A stretch of 64,000 bases of DNA from Thunnus maccoyii (GCF_910596095.1 NC_056533.1:4959501-5023500), one strand, 5' to 3'. Shown: positions 11,280 through 23,889, counted from the stretch's first letter. Made by a program: numbers and translations. The notes: generated from the sequence alone by a model not told the origin.

Positions 11280-11919
11280 CCTTCTGTTCTATGTCACAGA
11301 CCCGGTTAACTGTGTAGATGATATTTTACAAATCTTAACAACCTTTGGGTCATTCTTGGGTTATAAGCTTTATATCAGTAAAAGCAAGTGTTTCTCTGTC
11401 AATGAGGCGGCTAAGCAAATTCCACCAGGTATCCTTCCATTCCAATTAGCCCACACCTGTTTCCATTATTTAGGTGTCAGCATTGCTCATTCCCTCCCCT
11501 CTCTCCATAAAAGTAATTTTACCAAGTTGGAAATTAAATCTGATTTGAACCTCTGGGAATCTCTCCCTCTCTGTCTGATAGGCAGAATCAACTCCATTAA
11601 AATGAATATTCTGCCCAGACTCTTGTTTCTTTTCCAGTGTCTTCCAATATTTCTACCAATATCTTTTTTTCTGAATGTTAGACCAAACAATTTCAAAACT
11701 TTATTTGGGCAGGCAAGAACCCAAGAGCACGTAGAGCAGTACTACAGAGAAGCAAAAGGGATGGGAGTCTTGCGTTGCTTAACCTCTGATTTTATTATTA
11801 GGCAGCCAATCTTCAAAAAATTCATACCTGGTGTAACTCTTCTAACCTTGAGTGGTGTATTATGGAGGGCAATTCTTCCCGTCCATCATCGCTGGCAGCT
11901 CTGGTCTGTGCTCCCTTGA
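11179..11919 (+). pseudogene. L1 reverse transcriptase, YADD block and thumb region
   Basis: A 246-codon open stretch keeps SLYADDLLFYV (the YADD catalytic box), then SFLGYKLYISKSKCFS and FHYLGVSI, then LPLCLIGRINSIKMNILPRLLFLFQ. All are standard in this order for vertebrate L1-clade ORF2. It overlaps the previous open stretch in another frame, marking the frameshift near 11200. The end is disrupted. Confidence 0.78.
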
Positions 11920-12345
11920 CTTCTTGTTCTCCCAATTATATTAGAAATTTTCAGTTGTTCTCTGAAAATTTGGAACTAATTCAGGCAACATTTCAAACTT
12001 CATACCCCCATCCCATGCAGTTCTATTTGCAATAACCACCTATTTGCTCCCTCTAATTTAGATACAGCTTCTACTTTGTGAAGATAGAGAAGCCTGGCTT
12101 GTTTCTCAGATTTAGAATTTTAATGAAGTATAATTGACCCCAATCTCATTTGTTCAGGTATTTTCAAGCTCATAATTATGCTTGCATGCATTTTACATCC
12201 TTTCCTCAGTTCCTGGCGGGATCTCTTGCCAGTGAGGTGCTCTCTCTCCTTAAAGCACATGATAGGATCTCTGTTTTATATGACCTTATTTCATCCTCAT
12301 GTGCAGCCCCACTTGCGGGGATTAGGAGTAATTGGGAAAAGAAGC

Positions 12346-12380
12346 TTGAGCTTGAGCTTGATGTGATGTGATGTGATGTG
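12346..12380. repeat. Compound short tandem repeat inside L1
   Basis: Three GAGCTT units are followed directly by about four GATGT units, within the L1 ORF2 C-terminal region. It disrupts the reading frame. Confidence 0.8.
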
Positions 12381-12400
12381 ACGATTGGTGGGAAGAGGCA

Positions 12401-12760
12401 TTGGCCAGGGTCAACTTTACATCTTCATGTGCCTGTCTAAGTCTAATTCAGTTGAAGGTCCTACATAGGGTTCATCTTACAAATGCTAGGCTTAGTAGGT
12501 TGTTTCCAGGTACACATGATACCTGTAACAGATGTGGCTCATCACTGGCAGATCATACTCCTATGTTTTGTTCTTGTTCAAAACTAGCTGAGTTCTGGTC
12601 TTGCTTCTTTAATATGTTAGGCAAAGCCCTCAATATTACACTAGAACCCTGCCCCTTGATAGCCATCTTTGGGGTACCCCTTGTACCAACCAGCCTCACT
12701 AAGAAACATTCTGATGTTGCTGCTTTTGCCTCACTCATAGCCCGCAGATGTATCCTGTAA
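12401..12760 (+). pseudogene. L1 ORF2 C-terminal zinc-knuckle-like region
   Basis: This open stretch contains LKVLHRVHLTNARLSRLFPG, a cysteine-rich block (DTCNRCGSS, FCSCSKLAEFWS) and LIAIFGVPLVPTSLTKKH. It matches the C-terminal zf-RVT-type region of fish L1 ORF2. It lies 3' of the reverse transcriptase on the same strand and about 330 bp before the poly(A) tail, as expected. Confidence 0.72.
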
Positions 12761-13304
12761 CAGTGGAAAAGCCCAAATCTACCTTCTACTATATCCTGGC
12801 TAAATGATTTAATGTTTTTTCTTTCACTAGAAAAGGTGAAATATTCCCTAAGAGGTTCAACTGCCAATTTTTACAAAAGATACCAGCCCATCATCTCATA
12901 TGAAAATACTCTTACCTCTGGACCCTGACTGATTCTCAGTACATCCAGTCCTTGAAGTGGGCATCCTGTGCATCCATTACACCAAAAAGAAAGTGAGGAA
13001 AAAACTATTTTGGAACACAGTTTTGCGTTCTTTATTTGATATTTGCATGACACCAGTATCCAATAAAAAAAATATTTAAAAAAAAAAAAAAAATTTCAGA
13101 GTCAATGCTCACATAAATATCACCATTCAACAGATGAGGCACGTCCATGAGCAAGTCGAGGATCGCAGTAAGTTCAGACATGTCTATAACAGCAGGACAG
13201 AGGGGAGCAAATGCTGTAAAAGTCTTTACACAGCATAGATTACAACTATAGCATTGGGAAATTTTATGGATATGGATGAAAAAAAGTTACAATGATATAA
13301 GTAC

Positions 13305-13955
13305 TAGTGATGTGTCATTTGTGAACGAGTCCGCTCTATGAGCCAGCTCCTTTACATGAACAATGGGAGCCATCTCCCGTCTGAGAGTCATATTCTTTTT
13401 TCTTCCTTTTTTTTTGTAATTAATACAAGACAGAGTAATAGGGTGATCTTTTCACCACACTGCTCAGCCCATGCACTGACTGAATGTTGTGTTGATGTGT
13501 ATCTGAGTGCGACCAATCACGTTTGATGACAGAAAGAGATCATACCATCAGGTTAAAAGCAGAGCAGGGGCTGACGATCAACTGTTCTGAGGGACTGTAG
13601 TTGCTCTCAGTTGTTTTCTCTTTGATTTACCCATTTCATTTAGCATTTTTAACACTGGCCTGACACTGTTTTCACATAGTACAGTATAAATAAAATATTC
13701 AATGCATATGTGAAATAGTGTTAGATTTTTTTTACATTATTTAAGGTTTTTATACCAAACATAATATAAAATTATGGTATACTGGAAATTTAAGTTTTAG
13801 TACAATTACATTGAATTGTGTGACAAGTGCACACATGCCAATCATTGGTCAAAACACTGCTAAATTTGGCTGAATTACAAAAGCCAGAAATGGTACCAAA
13901 TTAAGAGCCATTTGGGTACCGAAAGAGCCAGCTGCTAGGATGCACTATACTGTAG
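13305..13955. mobile_element. Probable hAT-type non-autonomous repeat
   Basis: The segment opens with TAGTGATGTGTCATTTGTGA and a GAGCCAGCTCC word, and near its other end has GGTACCGAAAGAGCCAGCTG. These inverted GAGCC(A/G)GCTC and AGTGATG words are typical of abundant fish hAT-derived non-autonomous elements. No transposase is present. The ends are approximate and no target duplication was confirmed. Confidence 0.4.
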
Positions 13956-13965
13956 TACTTTTCTC

Positions 13966-14078
13966 ATGGTACTAGTACCATAGTATTGTTAAAACTACCA
14001 TGGTACCTTAGTAAGTGCACCATGGTATGTGGTACAGAAACAATGGTATATGTGGTATCTGTACCATAATAAAAAAAA
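13966..14078. repeat. Cluster of TGGTAC/CCATGG palindromes
   Basis: A perfect 16-bp palindrome (ATGGTACTAGTACCAT, 13966-13981) is followed by TACCATGGTA (13996-14005), another CCATGG (14020-14025) and further GGTAT/GTACC words. The whole 110 bp is built from variants of one GGTAC-type word. Confidence 0.7.
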
Positions 14079-14079
14079 A

Positions 14080-15990
14080 TGTATTTGATGAATATAACCA
14101 GTTTATTTTTCTCTACAATGAGAGCGCCTCACTGAGATTCAAAATCAGATTTTCACATCTTGAAAAGTGCAGCATAAATTAATGTGCTACAGTACTGTGC
14201 TGTTCAAAACACTAACATACGGATATTCTATCAGACACTGTCATTGTAGGACATGTATTCCCCCCTGCTTTCTAATTAATTTTAATCAGCACTAATCCAT
14301 ATTTAATAACTTGTCTTCAATTAGTCGTGGGAGCATTCTTGAACAAATCATAAGGGACCCTGTGTCATTTTGTCAATTTTGGCCTTGGTGAATTCAATAA
14401 TACAAGGCTCAAATCGTTTTGTTGTAAGTTTTAAGAGCCATTTCCAGAGTTAAGTGTATGTGGGGCACCAAATTGTTCCAATAGGTGTCACCATTTATGC
14501 TTTGGGTCACTTCCTATATATTAAGGAACTTTCATTCAGGTGACAGGTGTTGCTGGACAAAAGAGCACAATATAGTTTTTTGACCGCCACGCCTTGTGAA
14601 AGTGCCTTGTTATATTGGTGAAATGTTTGGCTGTATGGAGATTTACGCACACACTGATTGTGGATTCTTGCCTTTAATACGTTGAGGACCATTATCGGTG
14701 AGCAATGAATATCCCATCAAAAGCAAGACGCAGAAGTTGGACCCTGTTATTTCACTAGACACTACTAAGTGGTGTTATGGCGAGCGCATCAATTATTAGC
14801 TGTCTATGCATCCCCTCATTGGCTTTAAGTTTAGGCTTGGCCGCTATGGTAGAATATCAATTTTAATCCACAAGTACATCAATTGTTTGAAGGTAACACA
14901 AGTATTTCAAGTAAGTAGCATTTGAGTTTGTCTCTGAAGTTTTCTGGACTTAAAGTTTCTTTCTTTTGAGTATGTACCATCATTAATAAAACACAAATTC
15001 TGCAAAATTCATATGAAGAGGTTATACACTGCCACAATGAACCCTGCTGATGGAAAATGTTACACCTTTGTTTTAGAAAGAAAATTGGTTCCTGAGTGAA
15101 TCATGTCTCCACATCAAATTAAAATCATTTCCCCCGGCACTGAGCATTCTGAGCAAACTGAGCATTGCAATACAGTTTCAAATTCCATTAACCTCCCTTG
15201 CATCTCAGCTCGATTGTTGGCATAAACCATCTCATGTCTAAATATTGACTCAATATATTTCATCTAAATCATCACACATTCAAGAAAAATATCACATTAA
15301 ACTTGACTCGTTCAGTTTTATTTTATAAGGAAATGTTTAATTATGAGGGAGCAGAAATACAGTAACTCGTTTACTACATTACAAATCATTTGCATAGCAC
15401 ACAGTCACAATATTGAGGCTGAGATGTGTTGATTGGAGTCAGCAGTGACACTGTGCAGTTACCCTGCAGCCAAAAAGCTTTGAATGGGAAACTGTCCCCT
15501 GGCAACCCAGCTCACTGGCTGACAGATGAGGTGGCTACAGGCCAGCTGATGTGGTGCTACCCTGTTGGCACGTCAAGCTGAGGTTGGAGGAAGGTGCAGA
15601 ATGGAACCAGTTTTTTTAGCGACAGCATTGCAATGTGATAATGTAAAAGAAAGATTAGGATAGGATGAGAAAAGTAAAATGAGGGACAATTCATGCCAAC
15701 ACGGCTTATTATAATTTAGCTGAATAAAAAACAATAAGAAAAGAGAAATGTAGGAATGTAAGGAATGTGAATTATTAACTAGATGTAACACCTGACTACA
15801 TTATTTAATTTATGACAGTTATTTGTGATTGCTGATGATAAACAATCATTCAATTTATTATTTTACGTTTCTCTGTATTGTAGTTCCAACATTGTTCGAC
15901 CATGCATGTTTATCTAAAAGGAGAGGGGAGAAGTAGTTTTTTACATTTCAAACTGACAATTCCAACTCCAAAGCCCAATAGCATAAGTGG
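14080..15990. other. Intergenic, no gene seen; possible conserved element at 15.3-15.6 kb
   Basis: No coding evidence. About 15330-15560 is unusually complex sequence with TTAATTATG and ATTTGCAT (homeodomain- and POU-type words) and could be a conserved non-coding element. Confidence 0.35.
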
Positions 15991-15996
15991 ATCTAC

Positions 15997-16026
15997 GGGT
16001 GGGCCTGGATGTATGCAGGCCCACCC
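15997..16026. repeat. 11-bp perfect inverted repeat with 8-nt loop
   Basis: GGGTGGGCCTG at 15997-16007 is the exact reverse complement of CAGGCCCACCC at 16016-16026. It is GC-rich in an AT-rich setting and is probably part of an old DNA-transposon remnant. Confidence 0.7.
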
Positions 16027-16329
16027 AGATGGACAGGTTGCCCACCCTATCAGATTTATGAAAGATTAGTTACTTACTTAAGAGGAAGAGCCAGTCACAC
16101 AGAGATGAGCTGGCACCAACTTTAGTCCTGGACTCCAATTTTCAGGACTTGAATGACCAACCCATGAACTGATCACTAGGCACACCAGCATACGGCACAA
16201 GACATGCTGCACAATATGTCATGCACCAGTGACATACAGACACTCACAGACATTTACTAGAACACACACACACACTCACAAATGGCATGGACCCCTGCCA
16301 TTCGCAGTCAGATCAAGGAGAACAGAGGA

Positions 16330-18400
16330 CTGTAAAACCCATGGACTTACAAACGCAGTTTTAGATTTTTTTATGGACAATTAATATTGTATGTTACATC
16401 ACAATATGTGTTATTGTGTACTTAAATTATACTTTTATTCCACTCCCTCTAAGCCAAGAAATGTACCACAAACATACTTCTATCATCCTTGATAACACTA
16501 ACATCATGTTTAGTACCATTCTGCTTGTTTCACTCTCAGAACACTAAAGCTACTATCAAAAATGTCAAATTAGGAATCATGCAATTGTTAAATTGTAAAT
16601 ACTTTGATCAATGGAGTTCAATCCGCCTGTCCATGGACAGGAGAGGATTATCTCTGCTCCCCCAGAATTCTGCGACCCCTAGGATTGTCCAGGATGCACC
16701 TTCTGGGTGGGCAGACTGAAACTTTAAAACAGTCTCTTATCTGAGACTCCAGGCTGGTTTTTGGTGGTTTTCCACTCTGGCTGCTGGCTGCTGGTTTCTT
16801 CTTGCTTTTTCTGTGTCTTCTTGCTTTCTGCCATGCCACTGGAAAGCTTGCATTTTGCTAGTATGAAGATGTGATTCAGAAAATGCATAAGTTATGAGTC
16901 ATGAGAGACCTTTCTCTGCAACAAACCAGATCCAGATGCACCTGAGATCATCCATGTTGACTGGACACCTGAACAACTTGACACTTTTGTCTTTTGAAGA
17001 GAATTATACTTCAGTTTACGATAACATAATCGTTATCGACCTTTTCAATTCAAAACCTAGAAGACCGTGTCTTGTGTCGGTATAGTAGCCACAGGGAAGC
17101 TAGTGTTTTTTTAATTTTGGCATTTAATTTAACCATGGCGTGTTATGATTGCGGTTTCTGTGAGGTAGTTCTGAATTGTAACATATTTGTTGTCCAATTT
17201 GTGTTTGTAGCTACTCTCGTAATGAGGGTTATGCAATGTTGGATTCCTTATTATCGTGTTATTTCCTCTTTTATATATAGATAGCCATTCATCTGACTGG
17301 CTCATTGATATGCCTGTGGGATTCTGACATGAAAGATACGGTAGTGGCATGTTGCTAGGAGCAGTTAAAGTAAAACTTAAAGTTTTTTATGATTCCAGAG
17401 TGATTTCTGTTAGTTAACTTTAATCCTGTACAGCTGCATCAGTCTCATTCACACTTATTGCCATTTTTGTGGCCATTATTCTGTTACTATTTCTTCACGG
17501 GTGTAGCTGAGTAGCTAGCTATTGTAGTTATATAGGAAAATGACATGCCCATTTTGACTGGTCAGTAGTTTCTCCAACCAGTGGAAACAGCCAACAAAGA
17601 GTGGAAGACGATCAAGGGACCAGTATAACCTGCAAGGCGAGAATCACATGACAGAAGGAGGTAGCAGACCTAGCACTACCATTACTGAATTAATCTTCTA
17701 GCATCTTAACTGATGGCTGACCACTGGTTGTGCCAGTGATGTTTACATTATCTTATAGAACACACTGGCTGTGGATTTGATGATGTTATTTGTTTTGTTT
17801 GTTTTTTTGTCGTTGTAATGGATACATATTTAGTTAAAATTGATTACTGAAAATGACGTTTGTCATTATTCCTACAGCCATACATTGTGAACAGAGCTAG
17901 TAGCCCTTATTATAATAATTATTAATTATTGCTAATAACCAGCTGTGCTCCTCACAGATCCAACAGTCGGTGTCCCCCTGTGAGGCTCTCTAACAGTTGG
18001 TGCCCCGTATTATTAATTAATCTAGTCTACTTTCATTAAAAACCACATTCAGCATTCATTCTTTTTTTCTTTAAGATATATTTGCAGTGACATTTAAGTC
18101 AATCTATTATAAGTTTGGTCAGGGCTTAAAACAGGATAATATATCAAAAACAAGATGCAGGCACTTTTTAGTTTTCTTCTTAGTTAGCTTAGTTTATGTT
18201 TAGGACCCTGAAAGAAGCTTATATTGACATATTGGAAGGAAAATTTGACTTGTTTCATTTGAGTGCTACACCGTTCACTGGAAAAGTATTGCTATGTTTT
18301 TGTTTTTCTTTTTCCCCAAAATATCTATACAGGTTGGGGATAATGGGTTCTTGTATTGACTGGTTGTCAGTTTCAACTGCTCCTTTTTACAGGATCAGTT
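16330..18400. other. Intergenic, possible LTR-derived fragment
   Basis: No gene is recognised. Near 17963-18008 two similar phrases (AACAGTCGGTGTCCCC and AACAGTTGGTGCCCCGT) resemble a retroelement primer-binding site with its flank, but no gag or pol sequence follows. Confidence 0.3.
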
Positions 18401-18639
18401 GAGGATTAGTTTAGGAGCCTGTACATGGAAGGGGTGGGAAACACTGCGCAGATTGATAAGGCAGTCAGCAGGAGTGTTTCAAGTCTCATTTGGGGAGAGG
18501 AAGAGTACTTTTTTTCTTTCTGTTTTCTTTTTTGTTTGTTTGTTTGTGTCTGATGGACAGATTGAAGGTGATTCACTATACACAACAAGGTCTTTTCTCA
18601 CCATCTTGGAACACAGTGATGATAACTATCAATAATCTC

Positions 18640-19085
18640 TGTAAAATATCTTTGTGGAATGTCAGGGGTCTGAGGTAATTAACTAAGCTAAAAAAAAAAA
18701 AAAAGTAATGACTAGAATTAAAATTATGCAATCCAAAATAGTGTACCTACAAGAAACCCATCTAATACCCAGTGAGGTCCTGAGGCTGAGAAGAAGATGG
18801 CAAGGGCAGGTCATAACAGCATCATTTTCCTCACACTGAAGGGGAGTGGCAGTGCTCATTCATAAATCTATCCTTTTTCAGGTGAAAGACATCTGTACTG
18901 ATCCAGGTAGTAGATATATAATAATACAAAGTGCTTTATTGGGTGAACAACTTAATCAGTGTTTATGGGCCAAATTTTTTTAACAGTTTGTTTTCTCTTC
19001 ATGTAGAGGTAGCATCACAAGAGATTTTAATTGCACCCTAAACCCCCTTATAGACCACTCATCAGGCAGAGATGCCTCTGTCTGG
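18640..19085 (+). pseudogene. L1 endonuclease-domain fragment
   Basis: The plus strand encodes SLWNVRGLR, then IVYLQETHL, RGVAVLIHKS and a later RDFNCTLNPLID block, with frame changes and stops. These are the N-terminal apurinic-endonuclease motifs of L1-clade ORF2 in the right order (the QETH glutamate and a DFN block). A run of A bases near 18690 sits within it. No reverse transcriptase follows, so it is a 3'-deleted fragment. Confidence 0.68.
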
Positions 19086-19089
19086 ACAT

Positions 19090-21130
19090 GCTGAAATTCA
19101 AAATGCCAATAAATATATTTGTCAAAAAAGAAATGTTCTTCGGTGTCCTTGAGGAAGTTCTTTTGTTAGAAAGAGCTCTTGTCAACGCTCTCTACAATAA
19201 TTATGCACTGAGGTGAATTAACACATAAAACAAGCAAGACAGTGCATTAGCCATATCTCATTCCACGTCTCATCATTACCTTTCAAATCAGGCCTCATGG
19301 CAGCTGTTTAATGTGTGTCTATTGTCTCAGATGATTTTAACCTATCTGTTTAGAAACTCCTTACATGTGACATGTCTAAGAGTAGATTTTTAATTGACCC
19401 CAGCCTTTTTATTGTCTCTGATCTCTTTGCCTCCCATTTATAAAACAGGTGCTGAGGAAAAGATGGAAGGAATGGCTGATGAGGAGCTTTTTAACAGGAG
19501 CTTCTCCACTCTCCCGTTCAAGGAGAGGCTAATTGTCTGACCCCTGCTAATAAAGATTCCAGGAGGCAGAGAGATGGGGGTGATGAAGACACAAATGGAC
19601 TGAAGAGCAATGTCACCTCTGTGGTATGTGATTCATTTTTGCAAAAGGACACATTATATAGACTTAATAGAGACATAACTTGCTTGCCTCACTTGGAAGC
19701 CACCAACAGAAATTGGTGAATATTCTCTGGTTATTTAAACAATTTCTGTGTTAGGATAATTCTGTGCTTAAGGACACATCATACCACTTCTTTAAAGCCA
19801 TTCTGCTCAGCAATGTTCAGCAGATATGTCCCTTAATAGCACTCTGTGGCCCCTGCATTTCTCATTCTCAGTGTACTGTAGGTCTCTTTGCATGTATACC
19901 TATAAATAAGACCCTTGCCTCTAGTTTGACCATGCTGTCAGTCAGTATTACAAACCAATGCATATGGCTATGAGCAAAGCCAGCAGTAACAATACAAAGG
20001 GATAGATGGATTGAACAACACAATGGATGTTTTGCTGTTCTTAGAGATATCTATCATATGCATTTTGGCACCAGGGTGGCACAAGAAGAAGAGGTTTATC
20101 TTCCATTGAGCATGAATGCGCTCAGTAAATGCAGTGATAATGTAATTATTATATTTGGTATGTTTGGTGAGAGGGAATTTTGACCTGATAGTGCTGTTAG
20201 AGAAAAGGTCAGGTAGTCACACCAGGGAAAAAGCTTTGAAATGAATGAAAAGGTACTAATGTTGGTCTGAACATGGCCTTAACTGTGTTGGGTGTAATCA
20301 AGTGGATTGGTCAGCTGTTTATTAGCATTCTGAGATCCTTCATCAGATCTTCCAGATGCCACATCTAGAGGTGGTCTGGCCAATGTTCACAGTGACCACA
20401 TTCTTAAGAAAAAACATCCACCCAGCAAGTTGAAAAGTCACATAACTCTACCTCCTCCCACTAGCTTAAGCAAGACCCACAAAAGCTAAAGAAATGAGCA
20501 GTAGCAGTAGCTGGGTCATTCTTTGACTATCATAATTTTTGTGTTCCTGGCAGAAATAAGAAAAACAAAAACATATTTCTTAATTTTTATTTTTGTTACA
20601 CTATTTGACACTAAAAGGAACACACAAAAATTATATGATAGATCAGACATTATTTTTATTATATAAAAAGTGGCCTTTTATGTGTGGTTTTTGCTATATT
20701 TCCTTTGTCCCTGGACTAGATTTTGGACATTCAGCTGCTTAATCCTTAAGTTAATATTGACCTAATATGAATTTCAAATACAAATGACACCTAACTGCCC
20801 ATTTTAATGAAATGTATCGTGTTGTAAGGTATATTAATATTTTGTCTTTTTTCATAAAAAAGAACACCTGTCCCTTGGGGTCACTGTCATTTCCACCACA
20901 ATGTACAAAATGTAAATTCAGGGAGTTTTTTTTTTAGGGTTTGTATACTTGGTGACCACAGCAAAATTTCTCTTGTATTACCTTATTGTGTATTACCAGT
21001 CATCATGTATAACTTTACATCAATAAAGATAAAATATTCATTTAAATGCATTGATTCAGCATCCCTCTTGTATGTAGATAGGCTATATAGGCTCAATACT
21101 GTTACAGAAATGTGATGTGACACTGACCAA
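19090..21130. other. Intergenic, no gene seen
   Basis: AT-rich, with short unsupported ORFs only. Nothing was recognised as a domain or named repeat. Confidence 0.45.
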
Positions 21131-21161
21131 CTATCTGTAGGTCTTTTTGACGGGCAGGTAG

Positions 21162-21360
21162 CAGACCTCCTAGTTCGAGAGAGTAGCAGTTCGTTCAGTC
21201 TCGTTCAGTTTAACCTGCCGTCTGTCCTGACTCAAGTCCATTAAGTCGCTTCTCGTTCACTCATACGTCCTAGTTCAAGAGAACGGTTCATTTGATCTCG
21301 TTCAGTGAGTAGCTGCCAGGCTGTCTCGACTCAAGTCACTTGCTGATGTTCTCATTTGAG
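21162..21360. repeat. Two tandem ~100-bp copies in a hAT-like repeat
   Basis: CCTAGTTCGAGA (21169-21180) recurs as CCTAGTTCAAGA (21269-21280), exactly 100 bp apart, and GACTCAAGTC recurs about 99 bp apart. Both copies contain CTCGTTCA words. The wider 21130-21600 segment ends in GCCCATCACTAA with ACGATTCGTTCA nearby, which is typical of fish hAT-derived repeats. Confidence 0.65.
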
Positions 21361-21609
21361 ACAATGATTCCCACTCATTCATTGGTGCTCATTCATGTCT
21401 TGAGCGACTGCACCACTGTAGCAGGCAGGCAGGCAGTGTGAGCAGTACGATAATAACAGTGAGTGGGTGTGGGCGGTATGAGTGGGAAAAGTCCGGGAAT
21501 CATGAGCACTCGGTATGTTCGACAGGCTGACCCGGTACATTCCAGATACGAAAACGATTCGTTCAAAAAGATTTGTTTGTTCATTTTTGCCCATCACTAA
21601 CAGCAATAG

Positions 21610-22780
21610 TCATGTGACAGTGGAGCACATGGCTCGAGGACAGAATTAGCTAAATGGGGAGAACTGAAATAGCAACAAATCCTGGTCATTTTTTTATTAA
21701 ATCAAAAATATGTTTTATGGCTGTAATTTCCAAACAGCTCATATTTCCTGTGAATGTACAAATAATAAGAAAAATAACATTTTATGTTTTGTATTTTGTG
21801 TATATTTAATGCTAACTCTAAAACAGACATTAACAGGCTAATATAAATGTGACAAAATGTAATTTCCCCAACACTCATTTCCATCACCTTGTTTATTGTG
21901 ATGGAAATAATAATGCTAGTGCTCCAAATGCATAACAGTTGGCTTATATCACTGAAAATATTGTAGGCTATATTAAATTAAACAATTAAGCCAAAAGCTT
22001 TATCAGCTAATTCATATTGTATGGTAGCAAAGTTAAAAACATTGCCAAGACTGTTGGTCAACTAGAAGAGTAGAATAGATACTTAAATGTGACACCTTCT
22101 CTTGTTCTTTAAGATAGCATGCAAGACCACAACAGAGAGATCAAAAGCATACAGAGAAAGGATTAAATCAGATCTATTTAAATACTAGCAGCTTGTTGCA
22201 TCAGCTGTGCATAAGTTCTCTCTTAAGTTAGGGTGTAAAGTCCACACTAAATGGTACGTTGAAACTAGTTAGTTTGATACTAACACTGTGTCAATGTTTG
22301 TTTGTACCACAGAGACGTAAGGTTCATCTTAGCTACACTGGCGTACTACACTAACCAAAATAGTAGCAGAAAATGACGTCTTCACTTTCTGTGGCCAATC
22401 AGGGAAAAGTACAATTCTTAATTCAGTGTTTATTACCGTGTTGTCAAAGTACATAAACAGAATGAAAACAGTCGTGCTGACAATCTGGGATAAGGTTGTT
22501 GCTACCGTAAATCAGGGCTTTTATATTTCATTAACACTAACCAAATAATAATGCTATTGCTATTTCTTAAGTTCATAGACTGTAACTTAGTTACGTTACA
22601 TTTGTGGTGAGTACTTTTCATTATCATTGCTTTGTAATTTACCACATTATAACACTCTCAGAAAAGAAACTACTTGTTGTGTTGCCAATCACTGTGTTTA
22701 TTGTTGTTTTTAATGTAACGTTATGTTACAGGCTACAACCTGTCATTCTCAATAAGTGTGTGCAAAAACAAGCCCGTGCC
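21610..22780. other. Intergenic, no gene seen
   Basis: AT-rich, without recognisable coding or repeat signatures. The part next to 22.8 kb may belong to the Harbinger element. Confidence 0.4.
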
Positions 22781-22797
22781 CAATGTCTTTCAACACT

Positions 22798-23764
22798 TCA
22801 GAATTTCAGTCTGCTTTTAACACTGATTTGTAAAATATATAGCCAAAATAATGTACGCAATGATGTTTGAATGAAAGCTCTTTCCAAACAGGCCCATTGG
22901 TTCTTCAGGACAGCTATGCACCACTGCACCACATTTCTCGTCTTTGTGTGTGCTGAACTGTAGCACTGCTCACTGATACTTGCTGGGTTTAGGTATGGGG
23001 ACATAAGCCATTTTCGCAGGGGATATCCTGAGTCTCCCAGCAACCTCCCAGGGTATCTTCCTGCCTCAAAGTCTCTCCAAAGGCTAGACTGCTTGAGGAT
23101 GAAGCTGTCATGCTTTGCCCCTGGCCATTTATTCACAGAATTTGTAATAACAAGGTCAGCATCACGCACAATCTGAGCGTTAAATGAATGGTATCCCTTC
23201 TTGTTCACAAAATCGTTTTTGTCTTTGGGTCTCGATTCTGATGTGTGTGCCATCTACACTGCCAAATATGTCGGGGAAACCGGCTATCTGGTAAGAGTTT
23301 CTGATGGGTCATATATTGTTAGTCAGTCTGAGTTGGAAATGTACATAGTCATTAAAGCGCTGACAAAATGATAGTGTGACTTACCTTATTACTCTACATA
23401 CAGTAGATTTATGCACTTGAATTGAATCACCAACCAAGTTTTGAAATGACCTTGTAGCAAAATATCTTGGAGCCAGACACAATTGTAGGGAAGGACTGAG
23501 GGCGCCATTTCTGTCCGTGTCATGTTGCAAGTCTGCTGCCAGCAAGTTGGTAATCCTCTGTATCTCCACTTGTGAAAAACCAAAGCACAAGTATAAATCA
23601 AAGTCATGATAAATGTCCAAGGGGTGTAATCTATCACGGAGAATGTGTTGCCGATGCAAAACAGCCGGTAAAATTCGCACCTCCTTCAAGTTATCCCACC
23701 TTTCGAAACGATGCACCATGCCAATCGCTATTTTACAGAGGACTTTACACCTACTAAGGGCCAA
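22798..23764 (-). pseudogene. HARBI1-like PIF/Harbinger transposase pseudogene
   Basis: Read leftwards from 23764, an N-terminal part (23764-23381) encodes LHPLDIYHDFDLYLCFGF, ITNLLAADL and VHKSTVCRVIR. A disrupted stretch follows, then GFPDIFGSVDGTHI (first catalytic D, near 23265), then in a shifted frame NKKGYHSFNAQIV, NKWPGAKHDSFI, LLGDSGYPL (second D) and a KTRNVVQWCIAVLK block. In active members the last block reads VVERxFGxLK, so the third acid E is replaced by Q. A frameshift lies between GTHIRIE and NDFVNKKG. An AG|GTAAGT donor near 23384 may mark an intron, but the frame does not join cleanly. Fish HARBI1-like transposases have this domain order; this copy is dead. Confidence 0.8.
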
Positions 23765-23889
23765 GTGTAAAATTTCAAGTTATAACTCATGCCTACATTG
23801 GAACTATTTCACCTAGCGCAACCCTTAAAATGTTAGTAGTGCATAAACTCTGACCTAATTAAGTAATTATGTTCAAACTAAACTATGTT

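Larger units (their letters stand above)
9806..13090 (+). mobile_element. 5'-truncated L1-clade retrotransposon, with poly(A) and TSD
   Basis: A near-perfect 17-bp target duplication (AAATTTCAGAGTYAATG at 9789-9805 and 13091-13107, one T/C difference) flanks an insert ending in a long A-run. It starts inside the endonuclease domain (VFLQETYL) and then lacks most of that domain. It continues through the pre-RT region and the reverse transcriptase: WRPISLLNTDIKLLAKVLARHL, SEDQTGFVRGQ, DAEKAFDWVEW, LYADD at 11269-11280. A C-terminal zinc-finger-like region follows (CNRCGSS, FCSCSKLAEFWS, near 12530-12600). Frameshifts and internal stops show it is dead. The fit to fish L1 ORF2 order is good. Confidence 0.85.

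Noticed and set aside
17963..18008. Primer-binding-site-like phrases as evidence for an LTR retrotransposon
   Set aside because: Only ten bases fit, no paired LTR and no gag or pol sequence downstream.
22798..23764. Domesticated HARBI1 host gene
   Set aside because: Frameshift and loss of the third catalytic acid, and no sign of a clean intron structure.
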